A DNA stretch of 22,898 nt from Helicobacter sp. (lineage in GTDB: Bacteria > Campylobacterota > Campylobacteria > Campylobacterales > Helicobacteraceae). The notes beneath the pieces are model-generated. The model was not told where the DNA came from. It saw only the letters and a list, made by a program, of their open reading frames with translations, and made no database searches. Within the stretch, counting starts at the first letter, position 1, and every line of letters begins with the position of its first letter. The DNA is taken from positions 1 to 22,898 of the forward strand of contig JARHZY010000074.1 in the NCBI GenBank assembly GCA_029264655.1, read 5' to 3'. Position numbers and translations under genes: made by a program. Below, in pieces: positions 21,334 to 22,898 of this stretch.

Positions 21334-22875
21334 TTAAACGCTTTGACTTACCACATTAGCACTATATCTTCCCTTAAACCACCAAAAGATTCCAAGCATT
21401 AATATAATGCCAACTATATAACCAGCAATAAGAGAGTGCATAGAGCTAGCAATACCAAAGCTTATAAAGGCTATTAATGCAGTTAAACTAACATAGGGCA
21501 ATTGTGTTATAAAGTGGCTTTGCACCGAGCAACCAGCACCTGTAGCAGAGAGTATAGTAGTATCTGAAATAGGCGATGCATGATCACCATATACAGCACC
21601 AGATAGCACAGCCGACATAACAAGACTAAATTCAACATTATTAGTATTTGCTATAACAAATCCAATCGGCAACATAATAGCAAATGTTCCCCAGCTAGTC
21701 CCTGTACAAAATGCAATAAAACCAGATATTAAAAATGTAACAAGGGGTATTGCCACATGCACATTAAGGCTATTTGCTTCTAACCATTGTTTTGCTAAAT
21801 GAGCAAGGTATGTGCCTGTTTGCAAGTCTTCCTGTATAATAGGTCCTATACTCCATGCAAAAACAAGTATTAAACTAGCAGGAATCATAGACGCAATACC
21901 CATTTTAAAAATAGGTAAAAATGATTGAGTATCTAAATGTCTCCATGATATAACTAAACTTACTAGCAACGCAGAAAAGCCACCCCAAAAGAGTGAAAAA
22001 TTAGTATTTGTATTTGCAAGCATATTTATAATATTTACGCTATTACTAGCAAGATAACCAGTATATAAGATTAAAAAACCAACAAACAATATAAGTGAAA
22101 CAATAGGAATAATTAATAATAATATGTTACTACTAGCTTTTTGATTTGTGTTTAAAAAATCACTAACACCAACATTTTTATTTCTTTGCATGGTAGGGAG
22201 ATTTACTTGCCAATATATTGTTAAAAATACAGCAAGCAATGCAAACCAAGCATAATAATTACCCCATACACTAGAAAGTAATGTAAAAAAACCCAAATTT
22301 TCATCAAGTTTAGCCATAGTACCTAATGTATATGCACCCCAGCTTGATATAGGCATTAAAATACATATCGGTGCTGAAGTAGAATCTATTATATATGCTA
22401 ATCGTTCTCTTGTAGAATTATTTGCATCATTTAATGATTTTGTCAATTGCCCAACCGTTAGGGCATTAAAATAATCATCAATAAATATAACAATACCCGC
22501 AATAAATGCCAAAAACTCCGAACTTCTAGCCGTTTTTACTTTATTTCTAGCCCACTTTACAAAAGCTGAAATACCGCCAGAATGAGAAATAATTTGAGTG
22601 ATAATCCCAAGTATAAACAAAAAACCAAAAAGATAAAAACTAGAAATATTTATACTAGAATCATTGGTATCATAAAATACACTAGTAATACTTTTAGCTA
22701 CATATTTTAATGAATAGCTTATAGATTCCATAGTATTTACTTGCGTATGAAAACCAATCATAAATCCAGCAACTAAAATCCCAACAAACAATGATAAAAC
22801 TACCCTTTTTGTGATAAAAACAAGTATTATCACACACAAAGGTGCTACTAAGCTCAGTGCAGAATCTGCATACAT
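21334..22875 (-). CDS. nhaC: NhaC-family Na+/H+ antiporter (or related ion/solute antiporter)
   Basis: A 513-residue polytopic inner-membrane protein of the NhaC family with about a dozen hydrophobic segments. Conserved signatures are GIVIFIDDYFNALTVGQL, with the paired acids D133-D134, SAPICILMPISSWGAYTLG, ISGFIAFCTGTSWGTFAIMLPIG, and GAVYGDHASPISDTTILSATGAGC. These match Helicobacter NhaC-like proteins. The ATG follows AAGGG by five bases. It ends at a clear intrinsic terminator and is separated by over 1.1 kb from pxpA, so it is probably its own unit. NhaC-fold proteins also include amino- and organic-acid exchangers (malate-lactate, for example), so a role in oxoproline or acetate handling cannot be ruled out. 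Confidence 0.88.
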   Translation of the reverse strand: MYADSALSLVAPLCVIILVFITKRVVLSLFVGILVAGFMIGFHTQVNTMESISYSLKYVAKSITSVFYDTNDSSINISSFYLFGFLFILGIITQIISHSGGISAFVKWARNKVKTARSSEFLAFIAGIVIFIDDYFNALTVGQLTKSLNDANNSTRERLAYIIDSTSAPICILMPISSWGAYTLGTMAKLDENLGFFTLLSSVWGNYYAWFALLAVFLTIYWQVNLPTMQRNKNVGVSDFLNTNQKASSNILLLIIPIVSLILFVGFLILYTGYLASNSVNIINMLANTNTNFSLFWGGFSALLVSLVISWRHLDTQSFLPIFKMGIASMIPASLILVFAWSIGPIIQEDLQTGTYLAHLAKQWLEANSLNVHVAIPLVTFLISGFIAFCTGTSWGTFAIMLPIGFVIANTNNVEFSLVMSAVLSGAVYGDHASPISDTTILSATGAGCSVQSHFITQLPYVSLTALIAFISFGIASSMHSLIAGYIVGIILMLGIFWWFKGRYSANVVSQSV

Positions 22876-22898
22876 AAAAACCCTTTTTCATAAATATT

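Noticed and set aside
1..22898. tRNA, rRNA, CRISPR array, insertion sequence or prophage
   Set aside because: No T-loop-like GTTCAAATC with paired acceptor arms, no regularly spaced repeats, no transposase, integrase or phage-like proteins, and no terminal repeats with target duplication were seen.

Overview
The window is very AT-rich and dense in genes with long AT-rich gaps. It reads as a chromosomal segment of a Helicobacter-type member of the Campylobacterota. The evidence is the nifS-nifU pair with a three-part NifU, a small outer membrane protein ending in TYVF, an NhaC-family antiporter, a DUF485-ActP pair, frequent TGNTATAAT extended -10 boxes with no clear -35, and codon use driven to A/T. 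No tRNA, rRNA, CRISPR array, insertion sequence or phage gene was seen.

Layout. The left edge holds the first codons of a minus-strand gene that runs off the window. Then comes the iron-sulphur assembly operon nifS-nifU (minus). A two-gene plus-strand unit follows: a HAD-IB phosphatase and a MidA/NDUFAF7-like methyltransferase. On the minus strand are a GT9 (heptosyltransferase-like) gene carrying an (AG)7 tract, the acetate permease actP, and a DUF485 protein. A gap of about 1.37 kb without a convincing gene follows. Next come a minus-strand tolC-hlyD pair with no pump beside it, coaBC (plus), a universal stress protein (minus) and an outer membrane protein (plus). The right third is a minus-strand set pxpA, accB, accC, pxpB, pxpC: a LamB/YcsF protein plus the parts of a split biotin-dependent carboxylase whose carboxyltransferase halves are KipI/KipA-like. 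After a second gap of about 1.15 kb the window closes with nhaC (minus).

Functional themes. NifS supplies sulphur and NifU is the scaffold for Fe-S clusters. ActP imports acetate. The pxp/acc set most likely handles 5-oxoproline (pyroglutamate), or a related small amide through a biotin-carrier step. CoaBC makes 4'-phosphopantetheine. The GT9 enzyme probably adds a sugar to lipopolysaccharide and may switch on and off by repeat slippage.

The parts worth a second look are mostly non-coding. They include interlocked hairpins in the leader between pxpA and accB, a candidate small RNA with its own extended -10 promoter and intrinsic terminator between pxpA and nhaC, a perfect 18-bp-arm dyad upstream of nifS, inverted TGTTACA sites upstream of the acetate genes, and the AG-repeat contingency tract. 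All functional calls come from reading the sequence; no database search was run.
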